From: Bacteroidetes bacterium HGW-Bacteroidetes-17
Lineage (GTDB): Bacteria > Bacteroidota > Bacteroidia > Bacteroidales > GCA-2711565
NCBI GenBank assembly: GCA_002840985.1
Contig: PHDM01000011.1
Coordinates: 1-42,946 of the forward strand
Length of the DNA: 42,946 nucleotides
Reading direction: 5' to 3'
Shown here: positions 25,458-34,224 of the stretch, piece by piece
Layout: every line of letters starts with the position of its first letter
How positions within the stretch are numbered: the stretch's first letter is position 1
Translations under genes and position numbers: made by a program
The notes under the pieces: model-generated
Told to the model about the DNA's origin: nothing
The model's database searches: none
What the model saw: the letters and a program-made list of their open reading frames with translations, nothing else

Positions 25458-25505
25458 AATGCTATTTTTAAGTCAATTTCAAATACCAAAATACGAACTT
25501 TTAAC

Positions 25506-27686
25506 CTATCTCAAGAATAATAATTCTCTATATTTTGGTAAGGGCCATAATTCGTCGTCCACCAGAAGTTCAAGTTTATCAACATGTCTTCTGATTTCTT
25601 CAAAATAAGGAACAACCTTTTCATTATAAGCTTTAGCTTTTAATTCACCATCTTCTATTCTATTGGCAATTTTTCGTTCCTCCAACATTTCATCAGTTTT
25701 CATCTTAACCTGAGAAATATGTTCAGAAATATCCTTAATTGTTTGGATTTGATTTCTTGATAATCCAACATAAGTTTTTTCATCTAAAACCTGCTTCAAT
25801 CCTAAGGTATTCTCAATTAAAGTATTTTGGTATCTGATGGCAATCGGGATAATATGATTTTTTGCCAAATCACCCATCACCCTTGATTCAATCTGAATTT
25901 TTTTTGTGTAATTTTCAAGATTGATCTGATATCTGGCTTCAAGTTCTTTAGCCGTTAAAATATTATTTCGTTCGAATAAATCGATCGTTTCTTTGGTGAT
26001 GTATGCTTTTAATGCTGGAGGAGTTGAAGTGATATTTGCCAGACCTCTCTTTTTGGCTTCCTTAATCCATTCATCACTATAATTATTTCCTTCAAATCTT
26101 ATCTTCTTCGAATCAATGATATATTGTCTGATTACCTTCAAAATAGCATCGTTTCGCTTAAACTTTTTCTTGATTAAGATATCTACTTCATCTTTGAATT
26201 TTATGAGTTGATCAGCCACCATCAGATTTAAAACAATCATTGGTTTGGCACAAGTTGCTGAAGAGCCTACTGCCCTGAATTCAAATTTATTACCTGTAAA
26301 TGCAAATGGAGAAGTACGATTCCGATCGGTATTATCTAGAAAAATTTCAGGTATTTTTGGAATAAATATATTATTGTCGAAGGTAGCTGCTTTAGTAATC
26401 CCACCCGTCTCTTCAATTTCGTCAAGTGTTTTAGATAACTGCTCGCCAATAAACGCTGAAATAATCGCAGGTGGTGCTTCATGCCCTCCTAAGCGGTGAT
26501 CGTTACCTGCAGCTGCAATACTTGCCCTTAATAAATCAGGGTTATTGCTGATGGCCTTTAATACTGTCACAAAGAATGCGATAAAGCGTAATTTCGCTTT
26601 AGGTGTTTTTCCCGGAGACAACAGATTTTCACCGGTATCGGTCATCATCGACCAGTTATTATGCTTACCCGACCCGTTAACCCCGGCGAATGGCTTTTCG
26701 TGCAATAATACAACCAAATCGTGATGCCTTGCAATTCGCTGCATTAAGTGCATTAGCATCTGATTGTGGTCAACCGCAAGGTTTACTTCTTCGAAAACAG
26801 GTGCGCACTCAAATTGGTTTGGTGCTACTTCATTATGTCGCGTTTTTAAAGGAATACCTAATTTATAGGATTCAATTTCCACATCTTTCATAAACTCCAG
26901 TGCTCGTTCCTGAATCGTTCCGAAGTAGTGATCGGATAGCTGCTGATCCTTTGCCGAAGCATGTCCAAACACCGTTCTACCTGTAAGGGCCAAATCTGGT
27001 CGGGCAGCATGTAATGCTGAATCAACTAAAAAATACTCCTGTTCAATACCCAGCGTGGGAGTCACTTTTTTAACTTCATTTCCAAAAAGTCTACAAAATT
27101 CGACGGCTGATTTTCCAATAACGTTCAACGATTTCAATAACGGAGTCTTAAAATCAAGTGCTTCGCCGGTATATGAAACAAAAATAGTAGGGATGCATAA
27201 AGTGTCATCAATAATAAATGCAGGTGAAGAAGGATCCCAGGCCGTATAACCTCTGGCTTCAAAAGTACTTCTTATTCCACCACTCGGGAAAGATGAAGCA
27301 TCTGGCTCCTGTTGAATTAACTCAGATCCGTTAAATCGTTCAATTGCCCTTCCTTCTTCTATCGGATGCATAAATGAATCATGCTTTTCAGCAGTAGAAC
27401 CGGTTAACGGGTGAAACCAATGGGTATAATGAGATGCACCATGACTAATCGCCCAAGCCTTCATTGATGCGGCAATTTGATCAGCCATTTTACGGTCAAT
27501 TTTTTCATTACTTTCAATGGCATTAATTATATTCGCAAAAGCGTCAACAGGTAAAAATTCACGCATCGCCCTTTTATTAAAGGTTAATGTCCCATAATAT
27601 TCTGATAATTTTCCGGTAGGTGGAGTCGACTTTTTAGCAGATCTAGTGTTGATAAAATCAAGTGCTTTAAAACGTAAATTGTTCAT
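25506..27686 (-). CDS. glnN: Glutamine synthetase type III
   Basis: A 726-residue type III glutamine synthetase, which makes glutamine from glutamate, ammonia and ATP in the cytoplasm. The GSIII signature GASHYTHWFHPLTGSTAEKH is at about residues 83-102. The catalytic region shows FPSGGIRSTFEARGYTAWD, TLGIEQEYFLVD (metal ligands), KTRHNEVAPNQFECAP and GSGKHNNWSM. GSIII enzymes are about this long (700-730) and are the common form in Bacteroidetes. The ATG overlaps the stop of the upstream symporter gene (ATGA, 27683-27686), so translation is coupled. No PII or ammonium transporter gene is in the window. Confidence 0.97.
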   Translation of the reverse strand: MNNLRFKALDFINTRSAKKSTPPTGKLSEYYGTLTFNKRAMREFLPVDAFANIINAIESNEKIDRKMADQIAASMKAWAISHGASHYTHWFHPLTGSTAEKHDSFMHPIEEGRAIERFNGSELIQQEPDASSFPSGGIRSTFEARGYTAWDPSSPAFIIDDTLCIPTIFVSYTGEALDFKTPLLKSLNVIGKSAVEFCRLFGNEVKKVTPTLGIEQEYFLVDSALHAARPDLALTGRTVFGHASAKDQQLSDHYFGTIQERALEFMKDVEIESYKLGIPLKTRHNEVAPNQFECAPVFEEVNLAVDHNQMLMHLMQRIARHHDLVVLLHEKPFAGVNGSGKHNNWSMMTDTGENLLSPGKTPKAKLRFIAFFVTVLKAISNNPDLLRASIAAAGNDHRLGGHEAPPAIISAFIGEQLSKTLDEIEETGGITKAATFDNNIFIPKIPEIFLDNTDRNRTSPFAFTGNKFEFRAVGSSATCAKPMIVLNLMVADQLIKFKDEVDILIKKKFKRNDAILKVIRQYIIDSKKIRFEGNNYSDEWIKEAKKRGLANITSTPPALKAYITKETIDLFERNNILTAKELEARYQINLENYTKKIQIESRVMGDLAKNHIIPIAIRYQNTLIENTLGLKQVLDEKTYVGLSRNQIQTIKDISEHISQVKMKTDEMLEERKIANRIEDGELKAKAYNEKVVPYFEEIRRHVDKLELLVDDELWPLPKYRELLFLR

Positions 27687-29143
27687 CTTTTTGTTAAATT
27701 TTTGCTGTTTGACATGATAAATAATCCGAAATAAGTAATCATTCCGTTAAGGATAAGCAATTCAAATCCAAAACGATAACCGTTAAGCCAGTAAATAGAG
27801 TTTTCGCTGACAATATAACAAATAATTGGAGAAAGCAATGCAATTATTGGTACCCATTTATCCACAACTATACGTTTTGAAAACAAGCCAAATGCATATA
27901 ATCCAAGCAGGGGGCCATAAGTATAACCTGCAATTGTGAATAATTTTGAAATAACTGCCTGATTATTTATGGCCCTAAAACCAATGATAACCAATATCAA
28001 GAGTGCCGCTACACTCAGGTGTACTATTTTTCGAATTCTGATTTTTTTTGACTCACTGATAGAACGCTCTTCAAGCCTTAAAAAATCGATACTAAATGAA
28101 GTAGTTAATGCTGTAAGCGCACTATCTGCGCTTGAGTATGCGGCGGATATGAGTCCGATTATAAAAACAATCCCTGCAACGGCTCCAAAGTGTTTTAAGG
28201 CAATGGTTGGAAAAAGGTTATCGGTAAGATCAGGTATTGCAACAACCGTCGATTCGGCATAGATGAATAAAATTGCACCTAAAAACAAAAATAAAAAATT
28301 TACAAAAACGAGCACGAAGCCTAAAGAAATCATATTCTTTTGTGCATCGGGTAAAGTTTTGCAACTTAAGTTTTTTTGCATCATATCCTGATCTAACCCG
28401 GTCATAACAATGGCAATAAAGGCTCCGCTTAAAAATTGCTTAACAAAAAATCGGGTGTCTTGCCATCCGGTAAAAATAATTTGAGAATATTTTGAATCAA
28501 TTACTTTTCTGGTCATGTCCCCAAAACTTAAATCAAGATGTTGCACAATAATCACAATTGAAAATACTACTGCAAAAAGCATAAAAGTAGTTTGGAGTGA
28601 GTCGGTCCATACAATGGTTTTGATACCTCCTTTAAAAGTATACAGCAGGATCAGAAGCATAAAAATAATCACAGTAAGGGCAAATGGAATATTATAAGTG
28701 TCGAAAACAAATATTTGTAATACATTAACAACCAAAAACATCCGGAATGATGCACCAATTACCCTTGACAATAAAAAATAAAAAGCTCCTGTTTTATGCG
28801 ACCAAAAACCAAAGCGTTGATCCAGATAAGTATAGATGGAAGTTAATTTCAGCCGGTAATACATGGGCAGCAATACCGTTGCAATGGTTATATACCCTAA
28901 AACATATCCAAGCACGACCATCATATAAGAAAATTGGGTATCGCCAACCCAACCGGGAACCGATATAAAAGTTACTCCCGACAAGGAAGCCCCTACCATT
29001 CCATAGGCAACAACATACCACGGTGATTTGCGATTGCCAACAAAAAACGAGTCGTTATCAGATTTCCGGGAGGTAAACCATGATACAACAAACAGCAAAA
29101 AAGTGTAAATTAAGAAGCTAAATAAAATGAGTTGAGGATTCAA
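27683..29143 (-). CDS. Sodium:solute symporter (SSS family)
   Basis: A 486-residue protein with about 13 hydrophobic helices of the sodium:solute symporter family. Typical parts are the unwound first helix region with SLSGVTFISVPGWVG, DQRFGFWSHKTGAFYFLLSR and the sodium-site helix 8 segment GLISAAYSSADSALTALTTSFSIDFLR (split across the loop). It carries a Na+-driven organic solute; SSS members with this SSADSALTALTT motif are often of the sialic acid/inositol type, but the substrate cannot be fixed. Its stop overlaps the glutamine synthetase start by 4 bp, an unusual pairing that suggests a nitrogen-containing substrate. Confidence 0.92.
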   Translation of the reverse strand: MNPQLILFSFLIYTFLLFVVSWFTSRKSDNDSFFVGNRKSPWYVVAYGMVGASLSGVTFISVPGWVGDTQFSYMMVVLGYVLGYITIATVLLPMYYRLKLTSIYTYLDQRFGFWSHKTGAFYFLLSRVIGASFRMFLVVNVLQIFVFDTYNIPFALTVIIFMLLILLYTFKGGIKTIVWTDSLQTTFMLFAVVFSIVIIVQHLDLSFGDMTRKVIDSKYSQIIFTGWQDTRFFVKQFLSGAFIAIVMTGLDQDMMQKNLSCKTLPDAQKNMISLGFVLVFVNFLFLFLGAILFIYAESTVVAIPDLTDNLFPTIALKHFGAVAGIVFIIGLISAAYSSADSALTALTTSFSIDFLRLEERSISESKKIRIRKIVHLSVAALLILVIIGFRAINNQAVISKLFTIAGYTYGPLLGLYAFGLFSKRIVVDKWVPIIALLSPIICYIVSENSIYWLNGYRFGFELLILNGMITYFGLFIMSNSKNLTKR

Positions 29144-29185
29144 AGTGATTGATTATTTATTATTGATAATTGAATATTCATTGTA

Positions 29186-29286
29186 AAAGGTTCAGATGCT
29201 CAAAGGTTCAGATGTTCAGATGATTTTCAATTGTTGAGTTTTTCTTAATTTATTATTCATTATTCATAATTCATAATTCATTATTC
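29186..29286. repeat. Tandem short repeats in front of the symporter gene
   Basis: AAAGGTTCAGATGYTC is repeated directly twice (29186-29201 and 29202-29217). Five copies of a degenerate 7-mer ATWATTC follow at 29252-29286. The last 7-mer copy includes the stop codon of the HAD phosphatase gene (29281-29283). Such AT-rich heptamer runs mark recombination or slippage sites. Confidence 0.75.
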
Positions 29287-29838
29287 ATTTATAATTGAAT
29301 CCGTAAAATTTGCTAAAGATTCGCATATTGCATCAACGTTGGTTCCAGCAAATTTTTCGCTTTGAGCTGTTATAAAAACCGTTTTCATTCCGGCATTTTT
29401 TCCAAATTCCATATCCGAAATTGAATCACCTACCATGATTGATTTTGAAAAATCTATTTCAGGAAATTCGCTTTTTGCCTTTAATGCCATTCCAATTTGT
29501 GGTTTACGGTCGGGATGATTGGTTTCATTTAATTCCGGACAAAAAAATACCTGATCAACTTTGCCTCCTACTTTTTCTATTTCGTTCAACATATATGCAT
29601 GAACAATTTCCAGATCACCCGGACTCATCAATCCTTTACCTATACCCTGCTGGTTTGTCACAATGAAAATTCTGCCAAATATTTCCTTCAATTTTTTAAG
29701 AGATTCAGGCACTTGTTCCAGAAAAACAAATTCATCCATTGATTTAACATAATCATCTTCAATCCGACGATTAATCACCCCATCCCTATCCAGAAATAAG
29801 GCCCAGCTTTTATCGATATGGTAATTTGCTAAATTCAT
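29281..29838 (-). CDS. HAD-family phosphatase (GmhB-like)
   Basis: A 185-residue HAD hydrolase of the heptose-bisphosphate/histidinol phosphatase subfamily. The nucleophile motif is D17-R-D19 in LFLDRDGVINRR, motif II is IVTNQQGIGKG and motif IV is MVGDSISDMEFGKNAGM. The zinc loop, which in GmhB holds several Cys and His residues, is reduced here to FCPELNETNHPDRKP with one Cys, so the structural zinc is probably absent. It is likely to remove the 7-phosphate of heptose 1,7-bisphosphate in the pathway with the two genes upstream. It overlaps the nucleotidyltransferase gene by 29 bp. Confidence 0.85.
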   Translation of the reverse strand: MNLANYHIDKSWALFLDRDGVINRRIEDDYVKSMDEFVFLEQVPESLKKLKEIFGRIFIVTNQQGIGKGLMSPGDLEIVHAYMLNEIEKVGGKVDQVFFCPELNETNHPDRKPQIGMALKAKSEFPEIDFSKSIMVGDSISDMEFGKNAGMKTVFITAQSEKFAGTNVDAICESLANFTDSIINE

Positions 29839-30514
29839 TTGCTGCTCTTTTACAATCTATACTCGTTGCAAGATCTAAAAATGTTGAATAGCATCTGTAT
29901 CCATAAAATGGATCAGATTTATAATTTTCCTCCAAAAATTCTTTTTCAAATGAAAACACTTCCGGTGTATTTTTATTCATGAAATATGCTGATTTTATAC
30001 AATAGAAACCGCCATTCATGAAATCATCACTATATGGGTCCACGTTATCAGAAAAACCAGTTATCCGATTTTGCTCATTAACCACCACTGATCCCAATCG
30101 GGTGGTGCTATCAATAAATCTTGTGGCAATGCATAAGGCAGCTTCTCTCATTCTTCGAAAATCTTCAAACCTGGTCAAATTTACATCAAAAAACAGATCA
30201 CCGCTCAGGGCAAAAACAGTATGGCCGATAACACTTTCGAATGCTTTCTTTAAGGCACCTCCTGTTCCAAGTACATGCGAATTCTCACAATATTCAATTT
30301 CAATGGATTTATACTTATTCCCAAAAAAACCATAAATCAGTTTCTGATCATCCCCAACCGCTAAAATAACGTGGTTCACTCCATAAAAGTCGAGATAATT
30401 TAACTGATACTCCAATAGATGTTTATCATTGAACCTGAGCATTGAAATCGGAAGTTCTTTGCCCCCCAGGCTCTGAGATCTTCCACTGGTTAAAATAATG
30501 GCTTCTTTTATCAT
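29810..30514 (-). CDS. Sugar nucleotidyltransferase (HddC-like)
   Basis: A 234-residue nucleotidyltransferase of the type that activates heptose-1-phosphate. The body is typical: FALSGDLFFDVNL is the metal-binding strand, with MNGGFYCIKSAYF and NSHVLGTGGALKKAF as further family marks. The N-terminal phosphate loop, normally GGxGTRL...PKP, is altered to TSGRSQSLGGKELPISM, so activity or nucleotide choice may differ. It lies between gmhA (4-bp overlap) and the HAD phosphatase, as in GDP-heptose gene sets (gmhA, hddC, gmhB). The hddA kinase gene is not in this window. Confidence 0.8.
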   Translation of the reverse strand: MIKEAIILTSGRSQSLGGKELPISMLRFNDKHLLEYQLNYLDFYGVNHVILAVGDDQKLIYGFFGNKYKSIEIEYCENSHVLGTGGALKKAFESVIGHTVFALSGDLFFDVNLTRFEDFRRMREAALCIATRFIDSTTRLGSVVVNEQNRITGFSDNVDPYSDDFMNGGFYCIKSAYFMNKNTPEVFSFEKEFLEENYKSDPFYGYRCYSTFLDLATSIDCKRAANEFSKLPYR

Positions 30515-31083
30515 CTGGGGAACATTTCAGATTCAATAATCTCACAGATCATATGGCCTACCAAAATATGTGCTTCCTGAATTCGTGGAGTATCGGTTGA
30601 TGGAATATTAATTAAACAGTCAGAAACGGTTTTCAATTTACCTCCACTTTCACCGGTCCAACCAATTGTTTTCATTCCTATGCTTTTTGCCATCTGCATT
30701 GCCCTAATGATATTCTCTGAATTTCCGGATGTTGAAATCCCAATCAGAATATCATTCGGTTTACCTTTAGCCTTGGTTAACCTTGCATAGATTTCATCAT
30801 ACGAATAATCATTTGCAACTGCAGTCAGATAAGAAGTATTTACATGCAGTGCTTCAGCATCAAGTGGCTCACGATCATAATAAAACCTACCACTCAATTC
30901 AGCAGCTAAATGTTGTGCATCAGCAGCGCTTCCGCCATTTCCACAAAACAATATCTTGCCACCTACCCTCAATGAATTCACACAAAGATCTGCTGAAATT
31001 TGAATGTTTTTTAGTAATTCCGGAGACTCTAAAAGTGTTTTTTTTATGAATATAGAATCTAATATTGCCTCTTTAATCTTCAT
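30511..31083 (-). CDS. gmhA: Sedoheptulose-7-phosphate isomerase
   Basis: A 190-residue SIS-fold isomerase that converts sedoheptulose 7-phosphate to D-glycero-D-manno-heptose 7-phosphate, the first step of heptose synthesis for LPS or S-layer glycans. The SIS signature FCGNGGSAADAQHLAAEL (about residues 46-63), the GISTSGNSENI phosphate site and the ending TPRIQEAHILVGHMICE match the GmhA family. It is the first gene of the three-gene heptose unit. A -7 box (31161-31168 on the minus strand) lies upstream, and a 10-bp inverted repeat is found further upstream. Confidence 0.95.
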   Translation of the reverse strand: MKIKEAILDSIFIKKTLLESPELLKNIQISADLCVNSLRVGGKILFCGNGGSAADAQHLAAELSGRFYYDREPLDAEALHVNTSYLTAVANDYSYDEIYARLTKAKGKPNDILIGISTSGNSENIIRAMQMAKSIGMKTIGWTGESGGKLKTVSDCLINIPSTDTPRIQEAHILVGHMICEIIESEMFPR

Positions 31084-31160
31084 AAATTCAAAATTTAAAT
31101 AAGCTATAACTAAACAATCCAGGCTTCATTAAATGAATTGCAGCCTACTGAATTAGTCAA

Positions 31161-31168
31161 CAAATATA
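31161..31168 (-). promoter_or_regulatory. -7 box of the gmhA operon
   Basis: Plus-strand CAAATATA reads TATATTTG on the minus strand, matching TAnnTTTG. It is 78 bp before the ATG of gmhA. A -33 TTTG is not evident. Confidence 0.4.
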
Positions 31169-31242
31169 AGGTATTAAAAAAGAAATTCAGAAAACCTGAT
31201 CTTCAATTATCAACACCTTTGGATTATTAAATCAATGAGACT

Positions 31243-31274
31243 CGATAAAAACTTTACTTCGTTTGTTTTTATCG
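31243..31274. repeat. 10-bp inverted repeat upstream of the gmhA operon
   Basis: CGATAAAAAC (31243-31252) and GTTTTTATCG (31265-31274) form a perfect 10-bp stem with a 12-nt loop. It lies between the GT4 gene's stop and the gmhA promoter and has no adjacent T-run for a standard terminator. It may end the GT4 transcript or be a regulatory or dispersed palindrome. Confidence 0.6.
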
Positions 31275-31345
31275 TAACTGTAATTGATTCTACTAAGATA
31301 CCCACTTGCAAGGAAGTTCTGTTTCTTAAGAAAAAATTGGATTTT

Positions 31346-32500
31346 TTACTTTTGATTGATTTCCTGTTGAAGCGATTCGATCACCTCGATCATTTTCCCC
31401 CATGAATATTTCTTCTTTTCGCACATGATATTCTCGATAAAGGCAGATGAAGGATCATCTTCGTAAAATAATCTTATCGCATTTGCAATCTCTTTATGAT
31501 CTACATCAACAAGATAGCCCACTTTTTCGTGAGGTACAATTTCTGCCAAGCCACCAACATTCGTCACAATCATAGGTTTATCAAAATGATACGCGACTTG
31601 CGTAACACCACTTTGTGTCGCGGTTTTGTATGGTTGTACTACGATATCAGCAGCGCAGAAAAAATTTACGACCTCTGTATTCGGTATAAAATCATTATGC
31701 ATGATCACTTTATCCTTGATGTCTAATTGTTCAATCAAATCAAAATAAGGTTTTGAATCACTATAAAACTCACCTGCAACTATCAATTTAATGTTTTGTG
31801 CCCTAACCCAATCTTCAGCCATCGCCATTAGTACCAAATCCAAACCTTTGTATTGACGGATGAAGCCAAAAAATAAAATGTACTTAAAATCTTCCGACAG
31901 TTCAAGCCTGGCAAGTGCTTCTTTCTTCGGAATCGGATCTCCGAAATTATCGTACAAAGGATGAAGTGTGTATTTTTTTGGTTTTGCCTGATCAAAAGTT
32001 TCCAATTCTGCCAAAACAGATTTTGACATTGTTACGAAAGCATCTACATTTTTTACAAAATAATTTGCCAACAACCGATCACCAAAATGCTTTTCGTGCG
32101 GAACAATATTATCCACAATAGCTACAACCTTGGTAAAATTGTTTTTCCTGATGATCCGGGCGATTGTTCCAAGGCATGGTGCCATAAATGGAATCCAGAA
32201 TCGCATGACCACTAAATCAGGCTTTAATTTCCTTATTTTCCTTCCAACTTTAATCCAGTTAAACGGATTTATGGAGTTAATGCTGACATTGATTTTCAGG
32301 TTTTCGGGGGGTGCTTCATCAGAATATTGCGTCTTACCGGGGAAAAGAATGGAAGGGTATTGTAATTTAAATGTCTCGATTTGAACATCGAAACCAAGAT
32401 CAACAAATTCTTTCGCAAGCCGTTCGTTAAAAGTAGCGATTCCACCTCCCCTTAAAGGATAAGCAGAACCAATAATGATCACACTTTTTTGCTTAGTCAT
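31346..32500 (-). CDS. Glycosyltransferase family 4
   Basis: A 384-residue GT-B glycosyltransferase. The N-terminal domain holds GGIATFNERLAKEFVDLGFDV (acceptor side). The C-terminal domain has KYILFFGFIRQYKGLDLVL, the donor-site segment VVQPYKTATQSGVTQVAYHFDKP and VTNVGGLAEIVPHEKVG, all of the GT4 family. It likely adds a sugar to a polysaccharide or lipid carrier; donor and acceptor are unknown. It ends the DUF4199-GT2-GT4 unit (9 bp after the GT2 gene counted from the stop). Confidence 0.9.
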   Translation of the reverse strand: MTKQKSVIIIGSAYPLRGGGIATFNERLAKEFVDLGFDVQIETFKLQYPSILFPGKTQYSDEAPPENLKINVSINSINPFNWIKVGRKIRKLKPDLVVMRFWIPFMAPCLGTIARIIRKNNFTKVVAIVDNIVPHEKHFGDRLLANYFVKNVDAFVTMSKSVLAELETFDQAKPKKYTLHPLYDNFGDPIPKKEALARLELSEDFKYILFFGFIRQYKGLDLVLMAMAEDWVRAQNIKLIVAGEFYSDSKPYFDLIEQLDIKDKVIMHNDFIPNTEVVNFFCAADIVVQPYKTATQSGVTQVAYHFDKPMIVTNVGGLAEIVPHEKVGYLVDVDHKEIANAIRLFYEDDPSSAFIENIMCEKKKYSWGKMIEVIESLQQEINQK

Positions 32501-32509
32501 GCGCTTGAT

Positions 32510-33451
32510 TTAGTCGACTCCAAGTTTTTTTTCAATCTGATATTTATTTCGTTCAGAAGAGTTCCGGGAAATCATTTCGGCCAAAAACCCGGTCATAAAC
32601 AATTGTGTCCCTAAAATCATCGCCAGAATGCCGAAGTAAAAAATAGGCCGGTCTGTCATCAAATATCCCTGCATAAAGATCTTTGTGTATGCCAAATAAA
32701 GAGCAATTCCGAATCCAATTATAAAAAGGAGCGCACCTAATGATCCAAACAAATGCATGGGACGTTTACCAAACCTTGACACAAAACTGATTGAAATCAA
32801 ATCCAAAAAACCCCTTCTGTATCGTTCGAACCCGAATTTGGTTTTGCCATATTGCCTTTTTTGATGGGCAACCACTTTTTCGGTAATTTTCGAAAATCCT
32901 GCCCATTTCGCGATAACCGGCACAAAACGGTGCATTTCACCATAAATTTCAATATTCTTTACGACTGCTTTTTTATAAGCTTTTAATCCACAATTAAAAT
33001 CGTGAAGTTTGATCCCGGTAATTCTTCTATTGATGGAATTATAAACTTTCGATGGCCAACGTTTCGAAATCGGATCGTGGCGTTTTTGCTTCCATCCGGA
33101 AACCAGATCATAATCATCCTTCATGATCATTTCATACAATGCCGGGATTTCTTCGGGGCTATCCTGGAGGTCGGCATCCATTGTGATTACGACATTGCCT
33201 CTAACCACTTCAAAACCCGAATTCATAGCCGCGGATTTCCCATAATTCCTGCGAAACTTAATCCCCTTATTCAGTTCATTTTCGGCACAAAGTTTTTCAA
33301 CAATGGACCATGAGGAATCGGTGCTTCCATCATCTATCCATACAATTTCATAGCTAAAGTTATGCGCCAACATAACCTTAGCTATCCAATCACTCAAATC
33401 CTGAATTGATTCCTCTTCATTTAAAAAAGGAACGACAATTGAAATATCCAT
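32510..33451 (-). CDS. Glycosyltransferase family 2, DPM1/GtrB-like
   Basis: A 313-residue GT2 enzyme. The GT-A domain (1-220) shows ISIVVPFLNEEESIQDL, DDGSTDSSW, ITMDADLQDSPEEIP (the DxD metal site) and a FNCGLKAYKK segment. Two membrane helices follow (about 236-257 and 272-295), as in polyprenyl-phosphate sugar transferases such as GtrB. It probably moves a sugar to undecaprenyl phosphate at the inner membrane. The ATG at 33451 is preferred to a TTG one codon earlier. The gaps to the neighbours (9 and 14 bp) show an operon with DUF4199 and the GT4 gene. Confidence 0.93.
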   Translation of the reverse strand: MDISIVVPFLNEEESIQDLSDWIAKVMLAHNFSYEIVWIDDGSTDSSWSIVEKLCAENELNKGIKFRRNYGKSAAMNSGFEVVRGNVVITMDADLQDSPEEIPALYEMIMKDDYDLVSGWKQKRHDPISKRWPSKVYNSINRRITGIKLHDFNCGLKAYKKAVVKNIEIYGEMHRFVPVIAKWAGFSKITEKVVAHQKRQYGKTKFGFERYRRGFLDLISISFVSRFGKRPMHLFGSLGALLFIIGFGIALYLAYTKIFMQGYLMTDRPIFYFGILAMILGTQLFMTGFLAEMISRNSSERNKYQIEKKLGVD

Positions 33452-33465
33452 CAATTTAAATTTGT

Positions 33466-33981
33466 TTAGTTTACTTCTTTCTTTATAAAAATTGAAGTTA
33501 CTAAGGAAATAATCGTTACAGCAATGGTATTGAATATCAATGCCATAATTGAAACCATAAATGGTGTTGTAAACTTGGCCGTCATTGACAATGCCTGTTC
33601 AATTTGATCATCCGTCATATCACCTCTATCGATCAGTGTTTGTTCCGAAGTTTCCAATATTTTTGTGATCATTGTAGGATCAAAAAACTTCATGAATGCA
33701 AATGCATAAATTGTAGCAATTAATGCAGCGAAAAAACCAACTGTAAAACCCACAGAAAAAGACTTTCCATAGCTTATTAATCCTTCAGAATGAGCATCAC
33801 GATAAACCTTCTGACCCCAAATAATTCCTCCAATGTAGATCAGATATGCAACGTATTTAATTTTACTATCATAAGGGGTATCCATCACATAAAATATGAG
33901 ATCGAGAACGATAAGCAAAGCTGCTGTAATGAGCGCATAATTTAAAGCAACTTTAAATGATGATTTTTGATTTTCTTCCAT
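33466..33981 (-). CDS. DUF4199 membrane protein
   Basis: A 171-residue protein with four membrane helices and the DUF4199 layout: helix 1 YALITAALLIVLDLIFYV, helix 2 YVAYLIYIGGIIWGQKVYRD, then the conserved SYGKSFSVGFTVGFFAALI and a long C-terminal helix (VSIMALIFNTIAVTIISLV). The family's function is unknown; it is common in Bacteroidetes next to GT2 genes. The start at 33981 (MEENQKSSF) is preferred to one at 34017, because the -7 box at 34011-34018 would overlap the longer form. It is the first gene of the glycosyltransferase operon. Confidence 0.88.
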   Translation of the reverse strand: MEENQKSSFKVALNYALITAALLIVLDLIFYVMDTPYDSKIKYVAYLIYIGGIIWGQKVYRDAHSEGLISYGKSFSVGFTVGFFAALIATIYAFAFMKFFDPTMITKILETSEQTLIDRGDMTDDQIEQALSMTAKFTTPFMVSIMALIFNTIAVTIISLVTSIFIKKEVN

Positions 33982-34010
33982 GATAATTGAGTTTATAGGG
34001 TTATGATATG

Positions 34011-34018
34011 CAAACATA
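34011..34018 (-). promoter_or_regulatory. -7 box of the DUF4199-GT2-GT4 operon
   Basis: Plus-strand CAAACATA reads TATGTTTG on the minus strand, matching TAnnTTTG. It is 30 bp before the DUF4199 ATG, so the start of transcription should be near 34004. It is divergent from the SRP RNA promoter. Confidence 0.55.
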
Positions 34019-34055
34019 CTAAATTATAAGAAAACTTAAAAACATAAAAAAAACA

Positions 34056-34085
34056 TTGTAAGAGTCTAACATATTTGTAATTTTG
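34056..34085 (+). promoter_or_regulatory. SRP RNA promoter
   Basis: TTG at 34056-34058, a 19-nt spacer and TAATTTTG at 34078-34085 match the Bacteroidetes promoter consensus. The predicted start of transcription, near 34091, coincides with the first base of the SRP RNA stem. Confidence 0.8.
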
Positions 34086-34090
34086 CAGCA

Positions 34091-34194
34091 GGGTAAGTCT
34101 TATACGACCAGCTCCTGTTGAACTCCCCCAGGTTCGGAAGAAAGCAAGGGTAGACGGTTGTAGCGGTGCGATGTAAGTAGCTTACCCTTTTTTT
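34091..34194 (+). ncRNA. ffs: Bacterial small signal recognition particle RNA (4.5S-type)
   Basis: The 5' strand GGGTAAG (34091-34097) pairs with CTTACCC (34181-34187), closing one long hairpin. The conserved apical part reads GCTCCTGTTGAACTCCCCCA then GGTTCGGAAGAAAGCAAGGG and TAGCGGTGCGATG. The GGAA-type tetraloop region and its asymmetric loop are the Ffh-binding site. The RNA joins Ffh to target signal-sequence proteins to the membrane. A T-run (34188-34194) ends the gene. Length and motif order are those of the small, Alu-less SRP RNA. Confidence 0.93.
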
Positions 34195-34224
34195 GTCACT
34201 ATGTACGATTAATATTTTTCAACC

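Noticed and set aside
29186-29286. Short tandem repeats as a possible CRISPR array
   Set aside because: The units are adjacent without spacers and only 7 or 16 bp long, and no cas gene is present.
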